From NCBI GenBank assembly GCA_944325085.1, contig CALUYT010000013.1, forward strand, positions 1 through 64,000: a stretch of 64,000 nucleotides of DNA. The letters run 5' to 3'. A model generated the notes under the pieces. That model did no database searches, had not been told where the DNA came from, and worked only from the letters and a program-made list of their open reading frames with translations. Positions 8,722-17,572 of the stretch are shown piece after piece (the first letter of the stretch is position 1; every line of letters begins with the position of its first letter). This stretch comes from Candidatus Gastranaerophilales bacterium. Lineage in GTDB: Bacteria > Cyanobacteriota > Vampirovibrionia > Gastranaerophilales > Gastranaerophilaceae. The translations under genes and the position numbers were made by a program.

Positions 8722-9930
8722 TTAAAACATTCCAGGAGGTCCACCACGTCTGCGTCCACCACCTGAAGCATTTGCTGAAACATTTTTCATTTTCTTTCCA
8801 CCGGTAGAACCTATGATAACCTTATCGCCAAGTTTTAATTTTGAAGAAATAACTTCAACATTTGTATCGTCACTTGCACCTTCTTTAATATCTATTCTCA
8901 AAGGTTTATTATTTTCCAATATCCAAATGCCTTGGTTTTTATATTTTTGCCCATTAGTATTTGGTGTATATTTTAAAGCTATAGTCGGTGCACACATTAC
9001 ATCTTTACTTTTTTTAGTAATAATAGAAACATTAGCTGTCATTCCAGGTTTCAATTTTAAATCTTCATTACTTACACTAACAATAACAGTATAAGTAACA
9101 ACATTTGATGTAACAGTTGAATCCAAACGAACCTGAGTTACTTTTCCATAAAAAACACTATCCGGATAACCGTCTAAAGTATATTCTACTTCTTGACCTT
9201 CTTTTACCTGCCCAATATCCGCTTCAGAAACATTTACTTCTATCTGCATCTTGGTTAAATCTTGTGCAATAGTAAATAATTCTGGAGCCTGAAAACTAGC
9301 TGCAACCGGCTGACCTACATCTATATCTCTTGATATTATTGTACCGTCAACAGGAGCAATAATTTTTGTATAACCTAAATTTGTCATTGCAGTATTATAA
9401 TTAGCACGAGCCTGAGCAATTGAAGCTTTTTGGGCACCTATAGAAGCCTTTTTAGCTAAATAATCACTTTCTGCCTGGTCTAATTCACTTCTTGCTATAA
9501 AATTTTTTGCATACAAATTTTTATATCTATTGTATGTTTTTTGAGCCATAATCATTTCAGCATTCAATTTTGCAAGATTTGCTTCCGCATTGTTTATCTG
9601 CGCTAAATTTTGATCTACTGAAGCCTGAAAATTTGCAGGGTCTATTTGCGCAAGAGGTTGACCTTTTTTCACTTCTGAATTGTAATCAACATAAATTTCT
9701 TTCATCAACCCAGACACTGTTGAACCAACACTAACAGTATTAACAGGATTAATAGTTCCTGAAGCTTCTACAATATCTGTAATTGTACATTTTGAAAGTT
9801 TTTGTGTTTGATAAACAACTTTTATAGAATTATAGTAAGCAATACCCCAAACACATACTATCACTAATACCACTAATGATATAATGATTTTTTTGTTCAT
9901 ATATTTACTTGTAAGCTCTTTGATATTCAT
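8722..9930 (-). CDS. macA: MacA-like periplasmic adaptor (HlyD/RND membrane-fusion family)
   Basis: A 402-residue adaptor with an N-terminal signal-anchor (about residues 13-31), a lipoyl half-motif (GTINPVNTVSVGSTVSG), a long coiled-coil hairpin (about 95-190, rich in Ala, Asn and Gln), a second lipoyl half (YTKIIAPVDGTIISRDIDVG) and a beta-barrel domain. It links the inner-membrane MacB-type permease to TolC. The C-terminus ends in a Gly/Arg/Pro tail (GGGRRRGGPPGMF), seen in several MacA-like proteins. Its ATG follows the tolC stop by 1 bp and its ribosome binding site lies in the tolC end, implying coupled translation. Confidence 0.92.
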   Translation of the reverse strand: MNIKELTSKYMNKKIIISLVVLVIVCVWGIAYYNSIKVVYQTQKLSKCTITDIVEASGTINPVNTVSVGSTVSGLMKEIYVDYNSEVKKGQPLAQIDPANFQASVDQNLAQINNAEANLAKLNAEMIMAQKTYNRYKNLYAKNFIARSELDQAESDYLAKKASIGAQKASIAQARANYNTAMTNLGYTKIIAPVDGTIISRDIDVGQPVAASFQAPELFTIAQDLTKMQIEVNVSEADIGQVKEGQEVEYTLDGYPDSVFYGKVTQVRLDSTVTSNVVTYTVIVSVSNEDLKLKPGMTANVSIITKKSKDVMCAPTIALKYTPNTNGQKYKNQGIWILENNKPLRIDIKEGASDDTNVEVISSKLKLGDKVIIGSTGGKKMKNVSANASGGGRRRGGPPGMF

Positions 9931-9931
9931 A

Positions 9932-11395
9932 TTAATTTCCTTCTAACGTTATTGTAACTTCCTGAGGAAGCGCAATAGCATTTTCTAAATTGGCTCTTGC
10001 TACATTATATTTATAAATTGTTTCTATATAAGATCTTTGTGCATTATTATAATTAACTTTTGCATCTTGTAATTGTATATAATCACCCAAACCTACATAA
10101 TATCTACCTTCAGCTAATTCAAAGTTTTCTAATGTTTGTCGAACTTTTACTGCCAATAAAGGTATTTGTTTTTCAATTTCTATCATATTTATATAGGCAT
10201 TTTGGACTTCAAAATATATATCTTTATTCAATTGATTTAATGAATTTTCTGCAATATCTACTTGAAATTTTGCAGCATCAACTTGAGATTTTTGATTCAT
10301 TATATTTACAGAGCTTGAAAGATTAACACCTACATTAAATGAATTTGTTGAATTGGTATTTCTAAACCCGTAACCTGCAGTTGCAGAAAGTTCAGGATAG
10401 TAATTTCTTTTTACAAACAATAAATTTTCTTTAACAGCATCTAATGTAGAATTATAAGCCTTTAAGTCAGCTCTATTTTCATATGCCATTTTTATACATT
10501 CTTCAAAATTATAAGGAAAATCATTTAACTTATAATTTGTAAGAACTTCTAATTTTTGAACTGATGTAATTAATTTTGCATCATTAACACTCACAGGTAA
10601 TTCACTTGATTCTTTTTTTCTTGTTTTGGATATATTTGTCAAATTAACCGGAGCATAATCATTATCTATATTAAAACCTTCTGTACTGGATATAGAATAT
10701 ACGGGCGCATCTGATACATACATTGCGTTATTCAAATTTACTAAAGCATTTTTATAAGCTTTACTTGATTCAATTAATTGAATTTTTGAATCACTCAATG
10801 TTACTTCAGCATTAACCAAATCAATTTTTGATTTTACACCTTCTTCAAAATAAGCTTTTGTTCTCAAATAATTACGTTCATTTATATCTACATAAGCTCT
10901 ATTTATAGCTACAGTAGCTCTTGCGGCTAATACTTCATAATACCTTTGTTTAACATTAAATGTAGTTTCTCTTACCGCATTTTCAAAATAAAACTTATCT
11001 GCAATCAAATAAAATTTCTGCATACGAATATGTGCATTGGTTCTGCCAAAATTCCACAAAAGCTGATTTAACGTAGCTTGTACAGTATAAGCATTAGTAT
11101 TTGTTGCAGCCATCATTCTGCCGCTTGAATTGACATCATTATATGTGTAACCTGTACTTACACCAACAGTTGGAAAAAATTCTGACCTTGCAATATTTAC
11201 ATTAGCTTTAGAAATACCATAATTGTATCTGGCATTTCTTATCTCAGGATTATTATTTAACGCAATAGAAATACAATCATTCAGAGTTAATATTGAGTCC
11301 TTTTGAATTTTTATATCCTCAATAGCTATTGCAGAATTTGTACATAACGCAATAAAACACAGAACAATAAATATCCGATTAAGCAACCGTTGCAC
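9932..11395 (-). CDS. tolC: TolC-family outer-membrane efflux protein
   Basis: The 487-residue product has a signal peptide ending near the Ala-Ile-Ala region and the two repeated outer-membrane efflux halves of the TolC family: LNDCISIALNNNPEIRNARY early and FEECIKMAYENRADLKAYNS in the second half, each followed by long helical stretches. It would form the trimeric outer-membrane duct for the pump encoded by the next three genes. The start is GTG at 11395, with GAGGA 8 nt upstream. It is the first gene of the operon and direct evidence for an outer membrane. Confidence 0.93.
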   Translation of the reverse strand: MQRLLNRIFIVLCFIALCTNSAIAIEDIKIQKDSILTLNDCISIALNNNPEIRNARYNYGISKANVNIARSEFFPTVGVSTGYTYNDVNSSGRMMAATNTNAYTVQATLNQLLWNFGRTNAHIRMQKFYLIADKFYFENAVRETTFNVKQRYYEVLAARATVAINRAYVDINERNYLRTKAYFEEGVKSKIDLVNAEVTLSDSKIQLIESSKAYKNALVNLNNAMYVSDAPVYSISSTEGFNIDNDYAPVNLTNISKTRKKESSELPVSVNDAKLITSVQKLEVLTNYKLNDFPYNFEECIKMAYENRADLKAYNSTLDAVKENLLFVKRNYYPELSATAGYGFRNTNSTNSFNVGVNLSSSVNIMNQKSQVDAAKFQVDIAENSLNQLNKDIYFEVQNAYINMIEIEKQIPLLAVKVRQTLENFELAEGRYYVGLGDYIQLQDAKVNYNNAQRSYIETIYKYNVARANLENAIALPQEVTITLEGN

Positions 11396-11557
11396 TATTA
11401 AATCCTCATAAAAAATTTCTTATGTTTATTTAACGATTAGACCATAAATTTGTTCATTTTACCTCATATAAACGACCCAAAACAAGGCTATATCTTGCAT
11501 AAAAAAAATACCCTATTGTATTATTGAAAATATTTTCTTTTGTTTAAAATAATATAG

Positions 11558-11563
11558 TATAAT
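11558..11563 (+). promoter_or_regulatory. Candidate -10 element for the thioredoxin/ccdA operon
   Basis: A perfect TATAAT lies 29 bp before the thioredoxin start codon in an A/T-rich leader. No convincing -35 hexamer is seen at the right spacing. Confidence 0.4.
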
Positions 11564-11592
11564 AACAAAAAAAGAAGAAGGAGAACCAATCA

Positions 11593-11982
11593 ATGAATAA
11601 AAAATCTATTATAACAATTTTAGCAATACTTATAATTCCAATGTTAGCATTTTTTGGACTAACCTTTAACAAAGGTACTTCAACAATGGCAGAAGCTAAT
11701 GGAAAACCTCAAATTATAAAATTTTCATCAACTATGTGCCTTGAATGTCAAGAATTAGAAAAAGTTTTTAAAGAAATCTTACCTAAATATCAAGACAAAT
11801 TCGCTTACACTGAAATAATTGTAGATAGTCGCGATGATATGAAAAATAACATGATAAAAAAATATAATGTAACACTTGTCCCAACTGTTATAATGCTAAA
11901 TTCTGATGGAACTCAATATAAAAGAATAGAATCAGCTATTCCAAAAGAAAAAATGGAAGAAATTCTTAAAGGACTAAAATAA
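11593..11982 (+). CDS. Membrane-anchored thioredoxin-like protein
   Basis: The 129-residue protein has an N-terminal signal anchor (about residues 5-26) and a thioredoxin fold with the redox motif C-L-E-C in SSTMCLECQELEKVF and the cis-proline in VTLVPT. The motif differs from the CGPC of thioredoxin, pointing to a specialised extracytoplasmic reductase or oxidase. The next gene, a CcdA-type electron carrier, overlaps its stop codon by one base; the pair probably moves reducing power from the cytoplasm to periplasmic thiols. AGGAGA precedes the start. Confidence 0.88.
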   Translation: MNKKSIITILAILIIPMLAFFGLTFNKGTSTMAEANGKPQIIKFSSTMCLECQELEKVFKEILPKYQDKFAYTEIIVDSRDDMKNNMIKKYNVTLVPTVIMLNSDGTQYKRIESAIPKEKMEEILKGLK

Positions 11983-12680
11983 TGGATAGTTTAACACAAT
12001 TATTTTCAACTCAACAAAGTATATATATTCTATTTGCAGCATCATTTCTTGGTGGATTACTATCATCAATTTCACCGTGTTCATTATCTATGCTTCCTTT
12101 GATAATTGGTTACATCGGTGGATATTCTGAAGCAAAACCGCTAAAAACATTAGTACAAATGATTTTCTTTGTTATAGGAACAGGTATTGTATTTTCTATA
12201 CTTGGCGGAATTTGTGCTTTTACAGGTAAAATATTTGTAGGAAATCCTTACTTTGCACTAATCATAGCATCTGTAATTATGATTATGGGCCTAAAAATTC
12301 TTGATGTTATTGAATTTGATATACCTGTTGTAATTAAAGAAATTCCACAAAACAATATCAATAATGAATTTCTTTATCCTATAATCCTAGGTGCAGTTTT
12401 CGCTCTTATAGGAACTCCTTGTTCTACACCTATTTTAGCTAGTATAATGGCATTTGCATCTATTTCTGCAAAAATCAGTAATGCCGTTATAATGCTGTTT
12501 TTGTTTTCTATAGGTCAAGGATTAATTTTAATTCTAGCAGGCTTTTTAACTTCTAAATTAAAATCAAGCAAAAACTTTTATAAAATTTCTGAATATATTA
12601 TGAAACTTAGTGGTATTTTATTAATCTTGGTTTCTATATATATTTTTTATAAGATTTTCGGTCCAATCCTTGTAAAATAA
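11982..12680 (+). CDS. ccdA: CcdA/DsbD-type transmembrane thiol-disulfide carrier
   Basis: A 232-residue membrane protein with six predicted helices. Its two redox cysteines sit in the family contexts SISPCSLSMLPL (first helix) and IGTPCSTPILA (fourth helix). CcdA proteins pass electrons from cytoplasmic thioredoxin to extracytoplasmic thioredoxin-like proteins for cytochrome c maturation or disulfide repair. The preceding gene encodes a fitting partner. No cytochrome c gene is in the window, so the final substrate is unknown. Confidence 0.9.
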   Translation: MDSLTQLFSTQQSIYILFAASFLGGLLSSISPCSLSMLPLIIGYIGGYSEAKPLKTLVQMIFFVIGTGIVFSILGGICAFTGKIFVGNPYFALIIASVIMIMGLKILDVIEFDIPVVIKEIPQNNINNEFLYPIILGAVFALIGTPCSTPILASIMAFASISAKISNAVIMLFLFSIGQGLILILAGFLTSKLKSSKNFYKISEYIMKLSGILLILVSIYIFYKIFGPILVK

Positions 12681-12704
12681 GCTTTTATATAGTATCATAT
12701 AAGG

Positions 12705-12731
12705 GTAAATTATATTTTAAATATAATTTAC
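12705..12731. promoter_or_regulatory. Perfect 27-bp A/T palindrome upstream of ribH
   Basis: Two 13-bp arms (GTAAATTATATTT and its exact complement) flank a single central T, 26 bp before the ribH start. It has no following T-run, which argues against a simple terminator, and its symmetry suits a dimeric repressor. A Fur/PerR-type box is one possibility; the regulator cannot be named. Confidence 0.5.
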
Positions 12732-12757
12732 TTGGATATATTTAAGGAGTAGGCAGA

Positions 12758-13222
12758 ATGAAAACGATTGAAGGACAGCTGACCACAACAAATGAAGATA
12801 AATTTTGTATTATAATCTCAAGATTTAACGATTTTATAGGTGCTAAATTATTATCAGGTGCAATTGATGAATTAAAAAGACACGGAGTAAATCCTGATAA
12901 CATAGATATTGTAAAAGTTCCTGGAGCTTTTGAAATTCCTGTAATAGCTTTAAAATGTGCAAAAACTAACAAATATAATGCAATCATAACACTAGGAGCT
13001 GTTATAAAAGGATCTACACCACATTTTGATTATGTATCAGCAGAAGTGTCAAAAGGTGTAGCTCAAGTAAGTTTACAAACAGGTGTTCCTGTTATATTTG
13101 GAGTTTTAACAACAGACAATATAGAACAAGCAATAGAAAGAGCTGGTACAAAAGCTGGAAATAAAGGTTCTGATGCTGCAAAAACTGCAATTGAAATGGC
13201 AAATTTAGTAAAATTAGTGTAA
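12758..13222 (+). CDS. ribH: 6,7-dimethyl-8-ribityllumazine synthase
   Basis: The 154-residue protein makes the lumazine precursor of riboflavin by joining 5-amino-6-ribitylamino-uracil and 3,4-dihydroxy-2-butanone 4-phosphate. Family landmarks are [32 protein letters not shown] (with the catalytic His) and [15 protein letters not shown]. Length is normal. No ribD, ribE or ribBA is adjacent and no FMN riboswitch is visible in the 77-bp leader, which instead holds a 27-bp palindrome. AAGGAG precedes the start. Confidence 0.96.
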   Translation: MKTIEGQLTTTNEDKFCIIISRFNDFIGAKLLSGAIDELKRHGVNPDNIDIVKVPGAFEIPVIALKCAKTNKYNAIITLGAVIKGSTPHFDYVSAEVSKGVAQVSLQTGVPVIFGVLTTDNIEQAIERAGTKAGNKGSDAAKTAIEMANLVKLV

Positions 13223-13223
13223 G

Positions 13224-13249
13224 TTCAAATTTCATAATAGGAATTTGAA
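13224..13249. promoter_or_regulatory. Inverted repeat between ribH and murQ
   Basis: Eight-bp arms TTCAAATT / AATTTGAA surround a 10-nt loop immediately before the murQ ribosome binding site. It could be a weak operator or an mRNA hairpin; there is no T-run for termination. Confidence 0.3.
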
Positions 13250-13261
13250 AAGGAGTTTAAT

Positions 13262-14158
13262 ATGACAGAAGCAATCACCGAATACAGAAATGAAAACACC
13301 AAAGATATTGATCTTTTATCAACAATAGATATGGTTAGAAAAATGAATGAAGAAGACCAAATTGTTGCAAAAGTCGTAGGAGATGAAGCTGCCAATATTG
13401 CTACAGCCATAGATATTATTGCTAAAGCATTTTTAAAAGGTGGCCGTCTTTTTTATTTTGGAGCAGGTACATCTGGAAGACTTGGTATTTTAGATGCTTC
13501 TGAATGTCCGCCAACATTTAGTGTTGACCCATCTATGGTTCAAGGTATTATTGCAGGAGGACCAAAATCTTTTATCAATGCAGTTGAAGGAGCCGAAGAT
13601 AATTTTGGAAACGGCAAAGAAGATGCAAAAGTTCTTACCGATAAAGATGTTTGTGTAGTTATTTCAGCAAGCGGTAATCCTAAATACTTATTAGGCGTGC
13701 TTGAACAAGCCGATGAAATTGGAGCCGCTACAATTGCTGTAACCTGCAATTCAAGAGGTATGATTGCTCAAGAAGCAGGTCATGTAATATGTGCGGAAGT
13801 TGGTCCTGAAGTTATAGCTGGATCTTCAAGACTAAAAGCCGGAACTGCCCAAAAAATGATTTTAAATATGTTAACAACCGGTGCTATGATTAAAATCGGT
13901 AAAACTTATGAAAACTTCATGATTGACCTTAAAGCAGTTAACGAAAAACTAAAAGATAGAGCAATCAGAATTGTTTCTCAAATTGCTAATGTTACAAATA
14001 GCGAAGCTCTAGCTTCTTTATTAAAATGTGATTGGGAAATAAAAACAGCTATAGTTATGATTATGCTAAAAACAGATACTGAAAATGCCAGACTAGAATT
14101 GAAAAAACACGCTGGCGTATTAAGAAAAATAATTAAAACAGAAGAAACAGCAGTATAA
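13262..14158 (+). CDS. murQ: N-acetylmuramic acid 6-phosphate etherase
   Basis: A 298-residue SIS-domain enzyme that cleaves the lactyl ether of MurNAc-6-phosphate to give GlcNAc-6-phosphate in cell-wall recycling. The signature GAGTSGRLGILDASECPPTF (residues about 64-83) and the later EVGPEVIAGSSRLKAGTAQK block are diagnostic. GGAG lies upstream of the ATG. gpsA follows 16 bp later, so these genes are probably co-transcribed. No PTS transporter for MurNAc is adjacent, which favours recycling of the cell's own wall. Confidence 0.96.
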   Translation: MTEAITEYRNENTKDIDLLSTIDMVRKMNEEDQIVAKVVGDEAANIATAIDIIAKAFLKGGRLFYFGAGTSGRLGILDASECPPTFSVDPSMVQGIIAGGPKSFINAVEGAEDNFGNGKEDAKVLTDKDVCVVISASGNPKYLLGVLEQADEIGAATIAVTCNSRGMIAQEAGHVICAEVGPEVIAGSSRLKAGTAQKMILNMLTTGAMIKIGKTYENFMIDLKAVNEKLKDRAIRIVSQIANVTNSEALASLLKCDWEIKTAIVMIMLKTDTENARLELKKHAGVLRKIIKTEETAV

Positions 14159-14174
14159 AGAAGGGAGTACGATA

Positions 14175-15176
14175 ATGAAATTGACCATTCTTGGCGCAGG
14201 ATGTTGGGGGCTTACTTTAGCTTGGTTATTAACAAACAACTTTGACAAAGTAACAGTTTGGGGTAGAGAACAAGATCTGTCTGAAGATTTGAAAAATAAC
14301 AAACATTGTTCAAAACCATTAGAAGTTCAACTTGATGATAAAGTTGAAATAACATCAAACCTTGAATTGGCAATAAAAAATGCTGATATAATACTTTCAG
14401 TTGTTGCAACATCAGGAACTCGTGATGTATGTGAACATTTGAAAGAAGCAGGAATAAAATCTGAACAGATATTAGTTAATGCTTCAAAAGGTATCGAATT
14501 ACCTTCTTTGATGAGAATGTCAGAAGTTATTAAAGACGTACTTCCTAATCAAAAACTAGCAATTTTGTCAGGACCAACCTTAGCTAAAGAAGTTTTACAA
14601 GGCAAACCAACTGCAGCTTGTGTTGCTTGCGAAGATCTAGAAACTGCAAAATTTGTACAACATGCCTGCAACGTACCAAATAAATTCAGATTATACACAA
14701 ATACAGACGTTATAGGCGTTGAACTAGGTGGCAGTTTAAAAAACGTTATTGCAATAGCTTCAGGTTTTGCTCACACTATGGGACTTGGCGACAACTGCGC
14801 AGGTACATTATTAACAAGAGGTATGGCAGAAGTTGTTAGAGTAAGTATTCAATTAGGCGCAAACCCATCAACTTTATACGGACTTTCCGGTATGGGAGAT
14901 TTAATTGCAACTTGTTCTTCTCCTATGTCTAGAAACTATACTGTTGGTTCTATGCTTGCTAAAGGCAAAAAAATCAATGATATTCTAGCTGAATTAGGTT
15001 CTGTTGCGGAAGGTGTTAAAACCTCAAAAGCAGTTTGTGAACTTGCAAAAAAATTAGATATTGAAGTACCTATTTCGAATGCAATTTATGAAGCTGTATA
15101 TACAGACATAACACCTGAAGAACTATTATCAAAATTAATGAATAGAAAACTAAAAGAAGAAGAAAGATACGTATAA
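14175..15176 (+). CDS. gpsA: Glycerol-3-phosphate dehydrogenase [NAD(P)+]
   Basis: The 333-residue enzyme reduces dihydroxyacetone phosphate to sn-glycerol 3-phosphate, the backbone for phospholipids. Seen are the Rossmann motif GAGCWGLTLAWLL at the N-terminus, the LSGPTLAKEV block, and the catalytic Lys region VELGGSLKNVIAIASGF. The Rossmann loop has Cys-Trp where most GpsA have Ser/Ala-Trp-Gly, a mild variation. GGGAG precedes the start. The next gene overlaps by one base. Confidence 0.95.
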   Translation: MKLTILGAGCWGLTLAWLLTNNFDKVTVWGREQDLSEDLKNNKHCSKPLEVQLDDKVEITSNLELAIKNADIILSVVATSGTRDVCEHLKEAGIKSEQILVNASKGIELPSLMRMSEVIKDVLPNQKLAILSGPTLAKEVLQGKPTAACVACEDLETAKFVQHACNVPNKFRLYTNTDVIGVELGGSLKNVIAIASGFAHTMGLGDNCAGTLLTRGMAEVVRVSIQLGANPSTLYGLSGMGDLIATCSSPMSRNYTVGSMLAKGKKINDILAELGSVAEGVKTSKAVCELAKKLDIEVPISNAIYEAVYTDITPEELLSKLMNRKLKEEERYV

Positions 15177-16102
15177 TGAATTTTGCAGTAAGATATTTGA
15201 AAAATACATTTTATCCACTAAATGTCCCAGAAAATATTAAATTAGAAGATGGACAAATGGTTCTTGTCAGGACTGAAAAAGGAGAAGAAGCCCTAAAAGC
15301 TTTTCTTGTTAATTCAGAAGTTGAAAGAATTTGGAAAACCGCAAAAAATAAACCTGAACCTCTTCAATTAATAAGAATACTTAATCAAAAAGATTTAAAA
15401 ACTCTTGAAGAAATCAAAAAAGAAGAAGTGGAAGCATTTTTCAAATGTCAGGCTCTTGTAAAACAACATAACCTTGTTATGAATTTAGTACAATGCAGAA
15501 TTACCTTTGATAAAAGGAAAATTACATTTTACTATACAGCTCCGGAAAGAGTTGATTTTAGAGGTCTATTAAAAGATCTTACACAAACTTTTACCAGAGT
15601 TAGAATTGATTTAAGACATATCGGTGTTAGAGATGAAACCTCAATATTGGAAGGGGTTGGAATTTGTGGACAACCATTTTGTTGTTCAAGCTTTTTGAGA
15701 AAATTTGCAACCATTAATGTTAAATTAGCAAAAGATCAAGGTATGCCTATTGCGCCAGGTAAAATTTCAGGTACCTGCGGAAGACTTTTATGTTGTCTAA
15801 CCTATGAATATTCTAACTACATAGAAGCTGCAAAAGGTATGCCTCCTATTGGATCTTCTGTTATGACAACTGAGGGTTTAGGCAAAGTTTGTTATTTACA
15901 ATTCCTAAGCGGTAAAGTTGCTGTAAAACTTGAAGACGGAAAAACCAAAGAATTTGATAAAAATGATATTGAAATGGTTGATGCTGATGTCAATGTAGAA
16001 ATAGATATTCCTGCAATCAATACCTATGACGAAGAAGATAGCTCAAATATTGATATCAAACAATTAGAAGATGATAAAAATAGTTCAACCGGTAATATCT
16101 AA
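15176..16102 (+). CDS. ricT: PSP1-domain protein, RicT/YaaT-like
   Basis: A 308-residue protein with the PSP1 C-terminal domain. The conserved cysteines are at VGICGQPFCCSSFL and GTCGRLLCCLTYEY, the pattern that in Bacillus RicT (YaaT) binds Fe-S clusters in the RicAFT complex, which affects RNA processing and development. The last 40 residues are acidic and low-complexity. It overlaps gpsA by 1 bp (TAATG), and a terminator follows. No RicA or RicF homologue is adjacent, so a role in RNase Y control is only an analogy. Confidence 0.85.
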   Translation: MNFAVRYLKNTFYPLNVPENIKLEDGQMVLVRTEKGEEALKAFLVNSEVERIWKTAKNKPEPLQLIRILNQKDLKTLEEIKKEEVEAFFKCQALVKQHNLVMNLVQCRITFDKRKITFYYTAPERVDFRGLLKDLTQTFTRVRIDLRHIGVRDETSILEGVGICGQPFCCSSFLRKFATINVKLAKDQGMPIAPGKISGTCGRLLCCLTYEYSNYIEAAKGMPPIGSSVMTTEGLGKVCYLQFLSGKVAVKLEDGKTKEFDKNDIEMVDADVNVEIDIPAINTYDEEDSSNIDIKQLEDDKNSSTGNI

Positions 16103-16126
16103 AACTAAATTATTTCACACAAAAAA

Positions 16127-16160
16127 AAGACCGCTATTAAATTTAATAACGGTCTTTTTA
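16127..16160. terminator. Bidirectional terminator between ricT-like gene and minE
   Basis: A long hairpin with GACCG/CGGTC and TTAAAT-type arms is flanked by A-run and T-run, so it can serve both the rightward gpsA-ricT unit and the leftward min operon. Confidence 0.85.
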
Positions 16161-16187
16161 TTATCTCATCTTATACAAATCAAAGCA

Positions 16188-16745
16188 TTATTGTTGATTT
16201 TCGTGCTCTTGATTATCCATATTAGCTTCAGCTGAAGCTTCATCTTCATGATAGTTTTCATCTGCCTCAGTAATCTCAAATTCAGATTCGCCTTCTTCAT
16301 TTGCCTCATCTTCCTGAGCATTTTCATCTTCATTAGAAACTTCATCTTCTGCATTTTCATCAGAACCTTCTGAATTATCTTCATTATCCTCCTCAGAAGT
16401 TTCATCATCTTCATTTGAATCTTCTTTACTCAAAGCCTCTTCAATTTCAGCTTCATCTTTGGCTCTGATTACAGGTATTGATAACATCAAAGCCATTTGA
16501 TTACCTTCTTGATCAAAATTTAATTCTAACGCATCTTTATCCATTTCAACATATTTTGAAAGAAGTTCAACAAGTTCTCTTCTCATACGTTGTAATAATT
16601 CAGGCGTAAGATTTGTTCTATCTTGCATCAAAACTACACGTAATCTGTTTCTTGCAACATCTTTTGCATTAATTTCTTCAGATTCAGTTTGCTTAAATAA
16701 ATTTAAAATTCTATTACATAATTCTTTAAAAATATTATCGCTCAT
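16188..16745 (-). CDS. minE: MinE division-site specificity factor with long acidic tail
   Basis: Residues 1-90 look like MinE: an N-terminal MinD-contact/membrane region (NIFKELCNRILNLFKQTESE), then ARNRLRVVLMQDRTNLTPEL and the topological-specificity strand/helix region ending in LMLSIPV. MinE stimulates MinD ATPase and drives MinCD off the mid-cell. The protein then continues for about 90 residues of almost only Glu, Asp, Asn and Ser, making it 185 residues against about 90 for typical MinE. The tail is in frame and ends at a normal stop before the shared terminator. The gene follows minD with 1 bp between them. Confidence 0.88.
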   Translation of the reverse strand: MSDNIFKELCNRILNLFKQTESEEINAKDVARNRLRVVLMQDRTNLTPELLQRMRRELVELLSKYVEMDKDALELNFDQEGNQMALMLSIPVIRAKDEAEIEEALSKEDSNEDDETSEEDNEDNSEGSDENAEDEVSNEDENAQEDEANEEGESEFEITEADENYHEDEASAEANMDNQEHENQQ

Positions 16746-16746
16746 T

Positions 16747-17562
16747 TTACTTCTCCTTACCTATAAGGTGTGAGAAGAATTTCTTAACCTTAGTAACAAC
16801 ACTTGTTTCTTTTTCTAAGTCTAAGAAAGGAACTTCGTTACCCATTATTCTTTGTGCAACATTTCTGTAAGCTTGACCTGCTAAAGATTTATCTTCATTA
16901 ACAATTGGTTCACCTTTGTTAGTAGATGTAATAATACCTGTATCTTCAGGAATTATACCAATTAAATCAGCTGAAAGAATTTCTACAACATCGTCAACAC
17001 TCATCATATCGTTAGATTTGATAAGATTTGGTCTTACTCTGTTTAATAACAATTTATAAGATTTAATTTCTTCTTTTGCTTCTAACAATCCGATAATTCT
17101 ATCAGCATCACGAACTGCAGACATTTCAGGAGTTGTTACAACAATAGCTTCTGTAGCACCTGCTACTGCGTTTTGGAAACCTTGTTCAATACCTGCAGGA
17201 CAATCAACCAATATAAAGTCAAAATCTTTTTTCAATTTTTCACAAATATCTTTTAATTGTTCTTCAGTTACAGCTGATTTATCTCTAGTTTGAGCGGCAG
17301 CCAACAAACATAAATTAGGATTCTTTTTATCCTTAACTAAAGCTTGTTTTAACTTACAACGTTTTTCAACAACGTCAACGATTGTATATACAATTCTGTT
17401 TTCCAAACCTAAAAGCAAGTCCAAATTTCTCAGACCAAGGTCAGTATCAATCATAACAACCTTGTTACCTGCTCTGGCAAGTGCAGTTCCGATATTAGCA
17501 TTAGTTGTAGTTTTACCAACGCCACCTTTTCCGGATGTAATTACTATTACTCTACCAGTCAT
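16747..17562 (-). CDS. minD: Septum-site determining ATPase MinD
   Basis: A 271-residue ParA/MinD-family ATPase with the deviant Walker A GKGGVGKTT at residues 11-19, switch region DTDLGLRNLDLLLGLENRIVY and Walker B DFILVDCPAG. The C-terminus (VVTKVKKFFSHLIGKEK) is the amphipathic membrane-targeting helix. It recruits MinC to the membrane and oscillates or forms gradients with MinE. AAGGAGA overlaps the minC stop region, so the operon order minC-minD-minE is translated in close coupling. Confidence 0.97.
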   Translation of the reverse strand: MTGRVIVITSGKGGVGKTTTNANIGTALARAGNKVVMIDTDLGLRNLDLLLGLENRIVYTIVDVVEKRCKLKQALVKDKKNPNLCLLAAAQTRDKSAVTEEQLKDICEKLKKDFDFILVDCPAGIEQGFQNAVAGATEAIVVTTPEMSAVRDADRIIGLLEAKEEIKSYKLLLNRVRPNLIKSNDMMSVDDVVEILSADLIGIIPEDTGIITSTNKGEPIVNEDKSLAGQAYRNVAQRIMGNEVPFLDLEKETSVVTKVKKFFSHLIGKEK

Positions 17563-17572
17563 TTATATCTCC

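Noticed and set aside
12681-12757. FMN riboswitch upstream of ribH
   Set aside because: The leader is only 77 bp, A/T-rich, and lacks the conserved RFN segments.
16166-16414. Open frame on the minus strand overlapping the minE tail, rich in Lys, Met and Leu
   Set aside because: It is the out-of-frame shadow of GAA/GAT-rich codons in the acidic MinE tail; no own ribosome site or recognisable protein.
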